The notes under the pieces are model-generated. The model did not search any database. It saw only the letters and a list, made by a program, of their open reading frames with translations, and was not told where the DNA came from. Position numbers and translations under genes: made by a program. From assembly GCF_000820185.1 (NCBI RefSeq), contig NZ_CDCA01000020.1:124714-188713 (forward strand): a stretch of 64,000 nt of DNA. Reading direction: 5' to 3'. This stretch comes from Aeromonas tecta (GTDB lineage: Bacteria > Pseudomonadota > Gammaproteobacteria > Enterobacterales > Aeromonadaceae). This document shows, piece by piece, positions 26,734 to 35,660 of the stretch. Positions within the stretch are counted from its first letter, which is position 1, and the number at the start of each line of letters is the position of its first letter.

Positions 26734-26786
26734 TGCCTCATCGCCCAGACAGGCTCTGAGTGGCGAGCAGGCGTTACCCTGTATCA

Positions 26787-26812
26787 CAAGGAAGAGGCTC
26801 GCCTCTTCCTTG
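26787..26812 (+). terminator. Hairpin after pepA
   Basis: An 11-bp perfect stem (CAAGGAAGAGG / CCTCTTCCTTG) with loop CTCG is followed by TTTCATT. The T tract is weak, so it may only attenuate transcription into holC. Confidence 0.65.
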
Positions 26813-26902
26813 TTTCATTGAGAGAACCGGGGGTCAGCGCCTGACAGACCACCCCACCGACGGCCAATCGCTGTCCGTCACAGCCAAACGGGACCCAACC
26901 TG

Positions 26903-27358
26903 ATGAGCCAAGTGACTTTTTACCTGATGAACGAACAGGATGACCAGCAAGGCAGTGCCTGTGAGCGACTCGCCTGCCAGTTGACGGCCGATGGCTGGAA
27001 CACGGGGCACATCTACCTGTTCTGCGCCGATGAGGCCCAGGCCATGCGCCTCGACGAGCTGCTGTGGCAACTGCCGCCAGATCGCTTCGTGCCGCACCAG
27101 CTGCAGGGCGAGACGGGGCAGGCACCGGTGGAAATCGGCTGTCAGCCGCCGAAGCGGCGCTATGCCTGCCTCATCAATCTGGCCGGGCAGACACCTTTGT
27201 TTGCAGGACACTTCGCTCAAGTGGTAGATTTTGTCCCCACTGACGAAACGCAAAAGCAGCAAGCCCGCGAGCGCTACAAGCACTATCGCCAGGCAGGCCA
27301 CGCCCTCGAGATGAGGGATCAACCCGCCCTTGCCGCCCCGGATCCGGCGCAGCCCTGA
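26903..27358 (+). CDS. holC: DNA polymerase III chi subunit
   Basis: The 151-residue product links the clamp loader to SSB. The family N-terminus is seen (VTFYLMNEQDDQQGSACERL followed by ACQLTADGW), along with IYLFCADEAQAMRLDELLW. It lies between pepA and valS, the standard gammaproteobacterial position. The C-terminal 15 residues (PALAAPDPAQP) are an Ala/Pro tail. Confidence 0.93.
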   Translation: MSQVTFYLMNEQDDQQGSACERLACQLTADGWNTGHIYLFCADEAQAMRLDELLWQLPPDRFVPHQLQGETGQAPVEIGCQPPKRRYACLINLAGQTPLFAGHFAQVVDFVPTDETQKQQARERYKHYRQAGHALEMRDQPALAAPDPAQP

Positions 27359-27424
27359 CTGCCGCCCCTTGTGATCCAGAACCCATCAACATCAGCATCC
27401 ATTCATCCAGATTACGGCGAGACC

Positions 27425-30277
27425 ATGGAAAAGACTTTTAATCACAACGCCATCGAACAGGCGCTCTACCAACACTGGGAATCCCAGGGTTACTTCAAGC
27501 CCCACGGTGACACCAGCAAAGACTCCTTCTGTATCATGATCCCGCCGCCGAACGTCACCGGCAGCCTGCACATGGGTCACGCCTTCCAGCAGACCCTGAT
27601 GGACACCCTGATCCGCTACAACCGCATGCAGGGCAAGAACACCCTGTGGCAGGCGGGCTGTGACCACGCCGGCATCGCCACCCAGATGGTGGTGGAGCGC
27701 AAGATCGCCGCCGAAGAGGGCAAGACCCGTCACGACTACGGTCGCGAGGCGTTCATCGACAAGATCTGGCAGTGGAAGGAAGAGTCTGGTGGCACCATCT
27801 CCCGCCAGATGCGCCGTCTGGGCGACTCCGTGGATTGGGAGCGCGAGCGCTTCACCATGGATGAGGGTCTGTCCGAAGCCGTGCAGGAAGTGTTCGTGCG
27901 GCTGTACGAAGATGGCCTGATGTACCGTGGCAAGCGTCTGGTGAACTGGGATCCCAAGCTCAACACCGCCATCTCCGATCTGGAAGTGGAAAACCGCGAG
28001 ATCAAGGGCCACATGTGGCACCTGCGTTACCCGCTGGCGAACGGTGCCAAGACTGCCGAGGGTCAGGATCACCTGATCGTCGCCACCACCCGCCCCGAGA
28101 CCATGCTGGGTGACACCGCCGTCGCCGTAAACCCGGAAGATCCACGCTATAAAGCACTAATCGGACAGCATATTCTGCTGCCGCTGGTGAACCGTCTGAT
28201 CCCCATCGTCGCCGATGAACACGCCGACATGGAGAAGGGCACCGGTTGCGTGAAGATCACCCCGGCCCACGACTTCAACGATAACGAAGTGGGCAAGCGC
28301 CACAACCTGCCGATGATCAACATCTTCACCCTGGACGCCCACGTGCGCGCCGAGGCAGAAGTGGTCGATTGCAACGGCAACCCCAGCACCGCCTATGACG
28401 CCGCCCTGCCGAGCGAGTTCGCAGGTCTTGAGCGCTTCGCCGCCCGCAAGGCCATCCTGGCCAAGCTGGACGAGCTGGGCCTGTTGGCCGAAACCAAGGA
28501 TCACGTGCTGCAACAGCCCTACGGCGATCGCGGTGGCGTGCCCATCGAACCCATGCTGACCGACCAGTGGTATGTGCGCGTGGCCCCCATGGCCAAGGAC
28601 GCCATCGCGGCGGTGGAAGATGGCCGCATCCAGTTCGTGCCCAAGCAGTACGAGAACATGTACTTCTCCTGGATGCGCGACATTCAGGACTGGTGCGTCT
28701 CCCGTCAACTGTGGTGGGGTCACCGCATCCCGGCCTGGTATGACGAGGCCGGCAAGGTCTACGTCGGTCGCGACGAGGCCGAGGTGCGCGCCAAGCACAA
28801 TATTCCGTCCGTGACCGTGCTGCGTCAGGACGAAGACGTGCTGGACACCTGGTTCAGCTCCGCCCTGTGGACCTTCTCCACCCTGGGCTGGCCGAACAAC
28901 ACCGAGGCGCTCAAGACCTTCCACCCGACCGACGTGCTGATGAGCGGCTTCGACATCATCTTCTTCTGGATTGCCCGGATGATCATGATGACCATGCACT
29001 TCATCAAGAACGAGGATGGCACCCCGCAGGTTCCCTTCAAGACCGTCTACATCACCGGCCTCATCCGTGATGAAGAGGGCCAGAAGATGTCCAAATCCAA
29101 GGGCAACGTGCTGGACCCGCTCGACATGATCGACGGCATCAGCCTGGAAGACCTGCTGGAGAAGCGCACCGGCAACATGATGCAGCCGCAGATGGCCGAG
29201 AAGATCGGCAAGCGTACCGCCAAGCAGTTCCCGGAAGGGATCGACGCCCACGGCACCGACGCCCTGCGCTTCACCCTGGCGGCGCTGGCCTCGACCGGCC
29301 GTGACATCAACTGGGACATGAAGCGCCTGGATGGTTACAACAACTTCTGCAACAAGCTGTGGAACGCCTCCCGCTACGTGCTGATGAACACCGAAGAGCA
29401 GGATTGTGGCCTCAGCGGCGGCGAGATGCAGTTCAGCCTGGCGGATCGCTGGATCCAGTCCCAGCTGCAGGTTGCCATCCGCGATTTCCGTACCGCCCTC
29501 GACACCTATCGCTTCGACATGGCCGCCGGCATCCTGTACGAGTTTATCTGGAACCAGTTCTGTGACTGGTATCTGGAGCTGACCAAGCCGGTGCTGGGCA
29601 AGGGCTCGGAAGCTGAGCAGCGTGCCACCCGCCACACCCTTGTGACTGTGCTGGAAACCTTGCTGCGTCTGGCGCACCCCATCATTCCGTTCATCACCGA
29701 GACCATCTGGAAGTCGGTGGCGCCGCTGACCGGCATTCATGCCGACACCATCATGCTGCAAGCCTTCCCCGAGTTCGACGGCGCCAAGCTCGACGAAACC
29801 GCCATGGCAGATCAGGAGTGGGTGAAGGAGTTCATCGTCGGTATCCGCAACATCCGCGCCGAGATGAACGTGGCACCGAGCGTACAACTCAATGTGCTGC
29901 TCACATGCGACGCCAAGGATGCCGAGCGCGCCCAGGACAACGAGGCCTTCCTCAAGTCCCTGGCACGTCTGGAGTCCATCCGCGTGCTGGGCGAAGGTGA
30001 AACCGCTCCGCTGTCGGTGAAGAAGCTGATCGGCAACACCGAGTTGATGATCCCGATGGCCGGTCTCATCGACAAGGAAGCCGAGCTGGCCCGCCTGGCC
30101 AAAGAAGTAGCCAAGCTGGCCGGTGAATGCGCCCGCATCGAAGGCAAGCTCGGCAACGAGGCCTTCGTGGCCAAGGCGCCGGATGCCGTCATCGCCAAGG
30201 AGCGCGAGAAGCTGGAAGAGTACCGTCTCCAACTGACCAAGCTGGAAGCCCAGCAACTGGAAATCGCCGCCCTGTAA
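27425..30277 (+). CDS. valS: Valyl-tRNA synthetase
   Basis: The 950-residue class I synthetase charges tRNA-Val. The HIGH-type motif is HMGH at 49-52 within [19 protein letters not shown] is at 554-558. The editing domain (about 200-340) removes Thr-tRNA-Val, and the C-terminal coiled coil (about 885-950) is rich in K, E and A. ATG 27425 fits the family start; upstream in-frame codons overlap the holC spacer. Confidence 0.97.
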   Translation: MEKTFNHNAIEQALYQHWESQGYFKPHGDTSKDSFCIMIPPPNVTGSLHMGHAFQQTLMDTLIRYNRMQGKNTLWQAGCDHAGIATQMVVERKIAAEEGKTRHDYGREAFIDKIWQWKEESGGTISRQMRRLGDSVDWERERFTMDEGLSEAVQEVFVRLYEDGLMYRGKRLVNWDPKLNTAISDLEVENREIKGHMWHLRYPLANGAKTAEGQDHLIVATTRPETMLGDTAVAVNPEDPRYKALIGQHILLPLVNRLIPIVADEHADMEKGTGCVKITPAHDFNDNEVGKRHNLPMINIFTLDAHVRAEAEVVDCNGNPSTAYDAALPSEFAGLERFAARKAILAKLDELGLLAETKDHVLQQPYGDRGGVPIEPMLTDQWYVRVAPMAKDAIAAVEDGRIQFVPKQYENMYFSWMRDIQDWCVSRQLWWGHRIPAWYDEAGKVYVGRDEAEVRAKHNIPSVTVLRQDEDVLDTWFSSALWTFSTLGWPNNTEALKTFHPTDVLMSGFDIIFFWIARMIMMTMHFIKNEDGTPQVPFKTVYITGLIRDEEGQKMSKSKGNVLDPLDMIDGISLEDLLEKRTGNMMQPQMAEKIGKRTAKQFPEGIDAHGTDALRFTLAALASTGRDINWDMKRLDGYNNFCNKLWNASRYVLMNTEEQDCGLSGGEMQFSLADRWIQSQLQVAIRDFRTALDTYRFDMAAGILYEFIWNQFCDWYLELTKPVLGKGSEAEQRATRHTLVTVLETLLRLAHPIIPFITETIWKSVAPLTGIHADTIMLQAFPEFDGAKLDETAMADQEWVKEFIVGIRNIRAEMNVAPSVQLNVLLTCDAKDAERAQDNEAFLKSLARLESIRVLGEGETAPLSVKKLIGNTELMIPMAGLIDKEAELARLAKEVAKLAGECARIEGKLGNEAFVAKAPDAVIAKEREKLEEYRLQLTKLEAQQLEIAAL

Positions 30278-30292
30278 GCGAGCCTTGCCTGC

Positions 30293-30322
30293 AAAAAAGC
30301 CCCCGTTTATCGGGGGCTTTTT
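30293..30322 (+). terminator. valS terminator
   Basis: GCCCCCG / CGGGGGC with a five-base loop and flanking A and T tracts, 15 bases after the valS stop. Confidence 0.9.
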
Positions 30323-30517
30323 ATTTTGCGGCGGCCAAACGGGGTCATGAAACGGCGCCTCATGGGGGATGGCGGCGTGGCCACCGGGTATCGGCTGCGT
30401 TTTTCCCGCCCGAAAAATTGAAAAATTCACGAACCAAATCACCCGCTTTCACAAGCGCATCGCCCGTAAATTCATTACACTGCCAGCGATCTTTTCTATT
30501 TGGAGTGCTGTCGCAGT

Positions 30518-31810
30518 ATGGAAATATTGATCCTGCTTGGATTGATTTTGCTCAATGGCGTGTTCGCCATGTCGGAAATCGCCATCGTCACCGCGCGCAA
30601 GGCGCGCCTCAGCAAGATGGCGAATGAAGGGAGCCGCTCTGCCGCCATTGCGCTCAAGCTGGGCGAGAATCCGACCCACTTCCTCTCTGCCGTCCAGATA
30701 GGCATTACCAGTATCGGCCTGCTCAACGGTATCTACGGTGAATCCCTGCTGGCCCAACCGTTCGCACTCTGGTTGCAGGAGTGGGGTCTGTCTGCCAACA
30801 GCAGCAGCCTGCTCGCCACCATCATAGTGGTGGTGCTGGTCACCTACCTCTCCATCGTCGTCGGCGAACTGGTGCCCAAACGCCTCGGTCAGCTCAACGC
30901 CGAGCGCATCGCCTGCCTGGTTGCGCGCCCCATGCTGTGGCTGGCGACCCTGACCCGCCCCTTCGTCTGGCTGCTGTCGGCCTCCACCCACGCCAGCCTG
31001 CGCCTGCTGCGGGTCGATCAGAACAACAGTAACAACGTCACCCAGGAAGAGATCCACGCCATGCTGGTGGAAGGCTCCGAGGCCGGCATCATCGAGGATC
31101 AGGAACACACCATGCTAAGGAATGTGTTCCGTCTCGACGAGCGCAGCCTGGCCTCCCTGATGGTGCCCCGCAGCGACATCCGTTATCTGGACCTGTCCTT
31201 GCCGCTCGAGACCAACCTGCAGCGACTGGTGGAGTATCGCCACAGCTTCTTCCCGGTCTGTGACGGCAGCCTGTCGGATCTGGTGGGCATCCTCAACGTC
31301 AACAAGGTGCTGCACGCCTACATCAAGGGGGAGCCCATCGATCTGGCGACCCTGACCCAGGATGGCAGCCTGTTGCCGGAGACCCTCAACGGCCTGGAGT
31401 TGCTCAATCATTTCCGCGCCCACTCCGAGCACATGGTGCTGGTGGTGGACGAATATGGCGAGCTGCAGGGGCTGGTCACTCAGCAGGATCTGCTGGAGAC
31501 CCTGGCCGGTGACTTCCAGCAGGAAGATGGCGAGGACAACTGGGCCTTCCAGCGCGCCGACGGCAGCTGGCTGCTCGATGGCCTCATTCCCCTGCCGGAG
31601 CTGAAGGACTGTCTGGAGCTGGTACGACTGCCGGAAGAAGAAAAACATCACTATCACACCCTTGGAGGGCTTATTATGCTGCTCCTTGGTCGCCTTCCCC
31701 GGACCGGAGACATCGTCACCCTGGAACAGTGGCAACTGGAAATTGTAGATATGGACGGCCTGCGCATCGACAAGGTGCTTGCCATGCCCTTGACCGACCA
31801 ACCCAGCTAA
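30518..31810 (+). CDS. CNNM/CorC-HlyC family membrane CBS protein
   Basis: The 430-residue product has an N-terminal CNNM domain with four hydrophobic segments (starts MEILILLGLILLNGVFAMSE, with the AFFVASEFA-like motif AMSEIAIVTARKARL). A CBS pair (about 210-340: MVPRSDIRYLDLS, HMVLVVDEYGELQGLVT) and a C-terminal CorC/HlyC domain follow. Relatives such as YtfL transport or regulate divalent cations or diamines; the hemolysin label is historical. ATG 30518 is preferred; a TTG at 30500 in frame is possible. Confidence 0.88.
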   Translation: MEILILLGLILLNGVFAMSEIAIVTARKARLSKMANEGSRSAAIALKLGENPTHFLSAVQIGITSIGLLNGIYGESLLAQPFALWLQEWGLSANSSSLLATIIVVVLVTYLSIVVGELVPKRLGQLNAERIACLVARPMLWLATLTRPFVWLLSASTHASLRLLRVDQNNSNNVTQEEIHAMLVEGSEAGIIEDQEHTMLRNVFRLDERSLASLMVPRSDIRYLDLSLPLETNLQRLVEYRHSFFPVCDGSLSDLVGILNVNKVLHAYIKGEPIDLATLTQDGSLLPETLNGLELLNHFRAHSEHMVLVVDEYGELQGLVTQQDLLETLAGDFQQEDGEDNWAFQRADGSWLLDGLIPLPELKDCLELVRLPEEEKHHYHTLGGLIMLLLGRLPRTGDIVTLEQWQLEIVDMDGLRIDKVLAMPLTDQPS

Positions 31811-31828
31811 TCTGCGGAGTTTGCACGT

Positions 31829-32494
31829 ATGGAGCAGTTTTACCACCTGGCTCACGCCTTCATTAATCAGGATCTGGCGACCTTGTCCGATCCCAAGATG
31901 GTCTTCATGGTCTATATCGTCCTGCTGACCTTCCTGGTGTTGGAGAATGGCTTCATCCCGACCGCCTTCCTGCCAGGCGATACGCTGCTGATCCTGACTG
32001 GCGTGCTCATCTATCAGGGCGTGCTACCGCTGGCGATCATCCCGCTGCTGATCATGGCCACCTTCGTCGGCACCTGGTGCGGTTACATGCAGGGGCGCTT
32101 CCTCGGCCATACCCAGATGTACCACAGGCTGATGTCCCACCTGGATGACAAGCACAAGGAGAAGGTGCACTACCTGCTCAACAAATACGGCATCATCACC
32201 CTGATCACCGCCCGCTACATCGCCTTCGTGCGCACCGCCTATCCCTACATCGTCGGCGCCAGCGAGATCCCGCAGGGACGCTTCCTCATCGTCAACCTGG
32301 TCAGCTCCATCATGTGGATCTGCCCGCTGGTGGGCCTGGGTTATTACCTGAGCCACACCAAGCTGGCCGCGCAGTATGAGTCCCAGTTCCTCAGCATCAT
32401 CCTCTGTCTGCCACTGGTGCTGCTGGTCGGCGGGCTGATCGCGCTGATCTGGCGCTGGCTGAGCAAGCGCAAGGCCGCCGCCTCCAAGGAGTGA
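31829..32494 (+). CDS. DedA family membrane protein
   Basis: The 221-residue product has the DedA/SNARE-associated layout: re-entrant helix near FIPTAFLPGDTLLILTGVLI, then GTWCGYMQGRFLG and the basic motif ITARYIAFVRTAYPYIVGAS. A hydrophobic C-terminal helix follows. Members act in lipid carrier recycling (undecaprenyl phosphate or PE flipping) and membrane potential. It starts 18 bases after the CBS protein gene, so the two probably form an operon. Confidence 0.9.
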   Translation: MEQFYHLAHAFINQDLATLSDPKMVFMVYIVLLTFLVLENGFIPTAFLPGDTLLILTGVLIYQGVLPLAIIPLLIMATFVGTWCGYMQGRFLGHTQMYHRLMSHLDDKHKEKVHYLLNKYGIITLITARYIAFVRTAYPYIVGASEIPQGRFLIVNLVSSIMWICPLVGLGYYLSHTKLAAQYESQFLSIILCLPLVLLVGGLIALIWRWLSKRKAAASKE

Positions 32495-32517
32495 CATCCG
32501 GGGTGAGGCAAAAAACA

Positions 32518-32543
32518 GGGTCGCCAACAGGCGGCCCTTTTTT
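32518..32543 (+). terminator. Terminator after dedA-type gene
   Basis: GGGTCGCC / GGCGGCCC (one wobble pair) with loop AACA and a run of six T. Confidence 0.8.
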
Positions 32544-32642
32544 ATGGAAAAAAATAACGAAATCCCTGCTGGTGCTCTTGTAAAGCGAGGGCAAAAATGA
32601 GTGAATCTAGCGCCTTTTTTCGCTGTGGATGGAGTCGGTTGT

Positions 32643-33470
32643 ATGGGGTGTCGGATTCGCGCAATCGCGCTGCTGTGTGGGTTGGTTGGCTTGCTTGGAA
32701 TACCTGCGGCACAGGCGGCGCCAGACCCTGCCAAGTTGAAGTTGCAATCGGGCAGCGCCCTGGTGATGGACGTCAACACCGGTAAAACGCTCTATCAGAA
32801 GAATCCGTCACGGGTGCGTCCCATCGCCTCCCTCACCAAGCTGATGACGGCCCTGGTGGTACTGGATGCCAAGCAGAGCCTGAACCAGGTGCTGACCATC
32901 GATCAAAACGACAGAGACAACATCAAGCACACCTACTCTCGCGTCCGTTTTGGTACCAAGGTAACCCGCCACGATGCCCTGCACCTGGCGCTGATGTCCT
33001 CCGAGAACCGAATGGCCTCGGCGCTTGCGCGTCACTACCCCGGTGGCCGCGCGGCCTTCATTCGCGCCATGAACAACAAGGCCAAGCAGCTCGGCATGCG
33101 CAACAGCCGCTTCTATGACTCCACCGGCCTGTCGACCCGCAACGTCTCTACCGCCCAGGATCTGGCCAAGCTCATCTCGGCGGCCTATCGCCAGCCATTG
33201 ATCCGCCAGTTCACGCAGGACAGCAACATGGAGATGCGCTTTGCGACGCCGGCCTACAGCCTGATGTTCAACAACACCAACCCGCTGGTGAAGAACCCGG
33301 ACTGGGACGTGCGCCTCTCCAAGACCGGTTACACCGACGAGGCGGGCCGCTGCCTGCTGATGCGGGCCAAGCCGGACAACAAGGAGCTGGCCATCGTACT
33401 GCTCAACTCGGTGGGCAAGCGCACCCCGATCGGCGATGCCAACCGCATTCGCAAGTGGCTCAAAAGCTAA
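32643..33470 (+). CDS. pbpG: D-alanyl-D-alanine endopeptidase PBP7
   Basis: The 275-residue periplasmic S11 peptidase cleaves D-Ala-DAP crosslinks in peptidoglycan. A signal peptide (residues 1-25, ending PAAQAA) is seen from ATG 32643, which has GGAG upstream; an in-frame GTG at 32601 would bury the signal. The active-site triad motifs are SLTK at 63-66, SEN at 119-121 and KTG at 226-228. Length fits PBP7, without the C-terminal anchor domain of DacA. Confidence 0.93.
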   Translation: MGCRIRAIALLCGLVGLLGIPAAQAAPDPAKLKLQSGSALVMDVNTGKTLYQKNPSRVRPIASLTKLMTALVVLDAKQSLNQVLTIDQNDRDNIKHTYSRVRFGTKVTRHDALHLALMSSENRMASALARHYPGGRAAFIRAMNNKAKQLGMRNSRFYDSTGLSTRNVSTAQDLAKLISAAYRQPLIRQFTQDSNMEMRFATPAYSLMFNNTNPLVKNPDWDVRLSKTGYTDEAGRCLLMRAKPDNKELAIVLLNSVGKRTPIGDANRIRKWLKS

Positions 33471-33487
33471 GCGGATCACGGAAATGG

Positions 33488-33515
33488 AAAAAAGGATGCC
33501 TCGGCATCCTTTTTT
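33488..33515 (+). terminator. pbpG terminator
   Basis: AAAAAAGGATGCC / GGCATCCTTTTTT hairpin with a two- to four-base loop, 18 bases after the stop. Confidence 0.9.
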
Positions 33516-33959
33516 ATTGCCCAGCGCCCGCCATACCAGCCTGAATCCATGTCAGAGGGGTGGCCGGCGTCTCTGTCATGGTATCGAGATAGGAGGCGCT
33601 CACAGGCTCCTCCTGCCTGCTTGAGCATATCCCCCGAGGATGACAGGCGTCCCTGTGATGATATGGAGACAGGATGTGTTCGGTGACAAGGGGTCTTGTC
33701 ATGGTACGGACATAGGGTGTGCTCACGAGCCGCTATGCCTGCCTGAGCCAGCGCCCCAAAGGTTGGGCACGCACATATGAGAGGGTCGGGGCTAGAACGC
33801 GCTCAGAGCAGCCTGAGAGAGGGTTTTGCACGGTAGAAGGGAGGTGCCGGGACTTGTCGGCCAGACGACAACACGGCTCATTAGACAGAGGAAAATAGAC
33901 TTCAATAAGGAAACAGCAGCATAACTTAATGCTAAAAACCGAATTTGGCACATAAAAAA
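33516..33959. other. Gene-free spacer with degenerate repeats
   Basis: No credible coding sequence was found on either strand between pbpG and the tRNA operon end. The middle (33567-33757) holds imperfect repeats described separately. The right part (33840-33955) shows nothing recognisable. Confidence 0.6.
33567..33757. repeat. Imperfect repeat cluster
   Basis: Unit A (33567-33635) and unit C (33690-33757) are each about 68 bases. They align through GTCATGGTA, ATAGG, GCTCAC, GCCTGC and TGAGC with scattered differences. A shorter unit B (33645-33692) shares GTCCCTGTGATGATATGGAGACAGG with their left parts. Not coding. Its origin (decayed sRNA, element or tRNA-distal repeats) is unknown. Confidence 0.6.
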
Positions 33960-33985
33960 ACAGCCCCGACCGAAGTCGAGGCTGT
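33960..33985 (-). terminator. Terminator of the tRNA-Ser/Arg operon
   Basis: The hairpin ACAGCC...GGCTGT lies just downstream of the last tRNA-Arg on the minus strand and is followed by TTTTTTT. Confidence 0.9.
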
Positions 33986-33990
33986 CTATA

Positions 33991-34067
33991 TGGTGCGCCC
34001 GGGAGGATTCGAACCTCCGACCACCTGGTTCGTAGCCAGGTACTCTATCCAGCTGAGCTACGGGCGC
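33991..34067 (-). tRNA. tRNA-Arg(ACG), copy 1 (last transcribed)
   Basis: 77 bases with encoded CCA and anticodon loop CTACGAA (anticodon ACG, A34 expected to be edited to inosine by TadA). Identical in sequence to the next four copies. Corresponds to the E. coli argVYZQ cluster by its neighbours. Confidence 0.97.
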
Positions 34068-34096
34068 TCATCAACTTTTAACACTGCCTTCAGAAA

Positions 34097-34173
34097 TGGT
34101 GCGCCCGGGAGGATTCGAACCTCCGACCACCTGGTTCGTAGCCAGGTACTCTATCCAGCTGAGCTACGGGCGC
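34097..34173 (-). tRNA. tRNA-Arg(ACG), copy 2
   Basis: 77 bases, same sequence as copy 1. The 28-29-base spacers on both sides resemble each other (ACTTTT-ACACTGC-TTCA), which shows tandem duplication of a unit of about 105 bases. Confidence 0.97.
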
Positions 34174-34201
34174 TCACAAACTTTTGACACTGCTTTCAAC
34201 A

Positions 34202-34278
34202 TGGTGCGCCCGGGAGGATTCGAACCTCCGACCACCTGGTTCGTAGCCAGGTACTCTATCCAGCTGAGCTACGGGCGC
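34202..34278 (-). tRNA. tRNA-Arg(ACG), copy 3
   Basis: 77 bases, same sequence as copy 1, with encoded CCA and anticodon ACG. Confidence 0.97.
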
Positions 34279-34304
34279 TCATAAATCATTGATTTCGTTT
34301 TAAA

Positions 34305-34381
34305 TGGTGCGCCCGGGAGGATTCGAACCTCCGACCACCTGGTTCGTAGCCAGGTACTCTATCCAGCTGAGCTACGGGCGC
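34305..34381 (-). tRNA. tRNA-Arg(ACG), copy 4
   Basis: 77 bases, same sequence as copy 1. It is separated from copy 5 by a 100-base spacer that contains a terminator hairpin. Confidence 0.97.
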
Positions 34382-34397
34382 CCTGATTTAAAACGAT

Positions 34398-34428
34398 AAA
34401 AAAAGCTTACTTATCAGTAAGCCTTTTT
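34398..34428 (-). terminator. Terminator inside the tRNA cluster
   Basis: GCTTACT / AGTAAGC with a four-base loop is followed on the minus strand by seven T. It lies between copy 5 and copy 4, so it would end or attenuate the tRNA-Ser plus first tRNA-Arg transcript before the other four. Confidence 0.8.
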
Positions 34429-34481
34429 CAAAGTGTCGACTTGCTGATGGTCAACACATGACTCTTGCTTGAGTCGTAATA

Positions 34482-34558
34482 TGGTGCGCCCGGGAGGATT
34501 CGAACCTCCGACCACCTGGTTCGTAGCCAGGTACTCTATCCAGCTGAGCTACGGGCGC
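34482..34558 (-). tRNA. tRNA-Arg(ACG), copy 5 (first transcribed)
   Basis: 77 bases, same sequence as copy 1. It lies three bases after tRNA-Ser on the same transcript. Confidence 0.97.
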
Positions 34559-34561
34559 AAA

Positions 34562-34654
34562 TGGCGGAGAAGGGGGGATTCGAACCCCCGATGCGGGTAT
34601 AAGCCGCATACTCCCTTAGCAGGGGAGCGCCTTCAGCCTCTCGGCCACCTCTCC
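34562..34654 (-). tRNA. serV: tRNA-Ser(GCU)
   Basis: 93 bases with CCA, long variable arm and anticodon loop CTGCTAA (anticodon GCT, reads AGC/AGU). The symbol is by synteny with E. coli serV next to argV and csrA. Confidence 0.95.
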
Positions 34655-34667
34655 GTTTGCGGGGCTG

Positions 34668-34695
34668 ATAATACTTCACAGGGATTTTTAGTCAA
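34668..34695 (-). promoter_or_regulatory. Promoter of the tRNA operon
   Basis: On the minus strand TTGACT and TATTAT are separated by 16 bases. A GC-rich discriminator (CAGCCCCGC) follows, as in stringently controlled stable-RNA promoters. The -10 is 14 bases before the tRNA-Ser 5' end. Confidence 0.8.
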
Positions 34696-34824
34696 ACACT
34701 TTTTTGGAGAAAACAGCGCGTTCGCTCAGCATTTGGCCAAAGAGTGGAATATTCAAGCAATATGGGCACTTACCCCGTAATTTCATGCCCTGCTGGGCCT
34801 TTTCTCCGGGCCCAGAAAAACAAA

Positions 34825-34847
34825 AGGCGACACGGTAGGTGTCGCCT
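34825..34847 (-). terminator. csrA terminator
   Basis: AGGCGACAC / GTGTCGCCT with a five-base loop, then TTTTGTTTTT on the minus strand, 22 bases after the csrA stop. Confidence 0.9.
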
Positions 34848-34868
34848 AATAGCAGCCATGAGTGCGGC

Positions 34869-35057
34869 TTAGAAAGCCGGTTGGCCTGGCACTTTCTCAG
34901 CTTGTATCCGCATGTAGATCTCTTCGCGGTGCACGGAGACCTCTTTCGGTGCGTTCACACCGATACGAACCTGATTGCCTTTAACGCCCAGTACGGTGAC
35001 CGTCACTTCGTCACCAATCATCAGGGTTTCCCCAACACGACGAGTCAAAATAAGCAT
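34869..35057 (-). CDS. csrA: Carbon storage regulator CsrA
   Basis: The 62-residue RNA-binding dimer controls translation of many mRNAs. The family core [20 protein letters not shown] is intact, with the RNA-contact residues L4, R6 and R44 region ([15 protein letters not shown]). It lies between the tRNA cluster and lysC/alaS, as in other gammaproteobacteria. Confidence 0.97.
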   Translation of the reverse strand: MLILTRRVGETLMIGDEVTVTVLGVKGNQVRIGVNAPKEVSVHREEIYMRIQAEKVPGQPAF

Positions 35058-35150
35058 TCGCTTGCTCCTGTATCCTGTTTTGTATTTATATCGATATGCG
35101 ACATTATCTTACAAAGATACCGATATGGTAAATGGTTGAAACTAAATCAA

Positions 35151-35660
35151 TCAGGGATTGTTCCCCAAGGGCTGCTCATGAGGCTCATTATCCAGCCCGA
35201 ACGCGGCGTGCAACGACCGCACTGCCAGCTCCAGGTACTTCTCGTCAATCACCACCGATATTTTGATTTCCGAGGTAGAGATCAACTGCATGTTGATCCC
35301 CTCCTCGCCCAATACCTTGAACATGGTGCGTGCGACACCCGGATGATTCCACATACCGACCCCGACGATGGAGACCTTGGCGATCTCCCCGTTGCCCTGC
35401 ACGCAGGCGGCCCCCAACTCGGTGGCGGTCTCCTCCAGCAGCGCCCGGGCCCGGCGATAGTCATCGCGATTCACCGTGAAGGTGAAATCGGCGGTGCCAT
35501 CTCCCAGGGTGTTCTGCACTATCATGTCGACATCAATGTTGGCATCGCTGATCGGATTGAGGATCTGCGCTGCCACAGTGGGCCTGTCCGGCACACCCAG
35601 AATGGTCAGGCTAGCCTCGTTGCGATTGAACGCGATGCCAGATACCAGGGGTGCTTCCAT
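35151..35660 (-). CDS. Possible LysC beta subunit from internal start
   Basis: An in-frame ATG at codon 247 ([16 protein letters not shown]) is preceded by GGAGGT with a six-base spacing, a near-ideal ribosome site inside a coding region. The product (169 residues) would be the ACT-domain regulatory part. Bacillus, Corynebacterium and Thermus aspartokinases are known alpha2beta2 enzymes with such an in-phase overlapping beta subunit. Confidence 0.7.
   Translation of the reverse strand: MEAPLVSGIAFNRNEASLTILGVPDRPTVAAQILNPISDANIDVDMIVQNTLGDGTADFTFTVNRDDYRRARALLEETATELGAACVQGNGEIAKVSIVGVGMWNHPGVARTMFKVLGEEGINMQLISTSEIKISVVIDEKYLELAVRSLHAAFGLDNEPHEQPLGNNP

Noticed and set aside
28157-30442. A 761-codon open frame opposite valS
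   Set aside because: It is a shadow of the valS codon pattern with no recognisable domains, and valS is complete.
33991-34558. Regularly spaced identical units, considered as a CRISPR-like array
   Set aside because: The units are complete 77-base tRNA-Arg genes with CCA ends.
33945-34780. Plus-strand frames through the tRNA-Arg copies (repeated MVRPGGFEPPTTWF peptides)
   Set aside because: These are the well-known false translations of tRNA antisense sequence.
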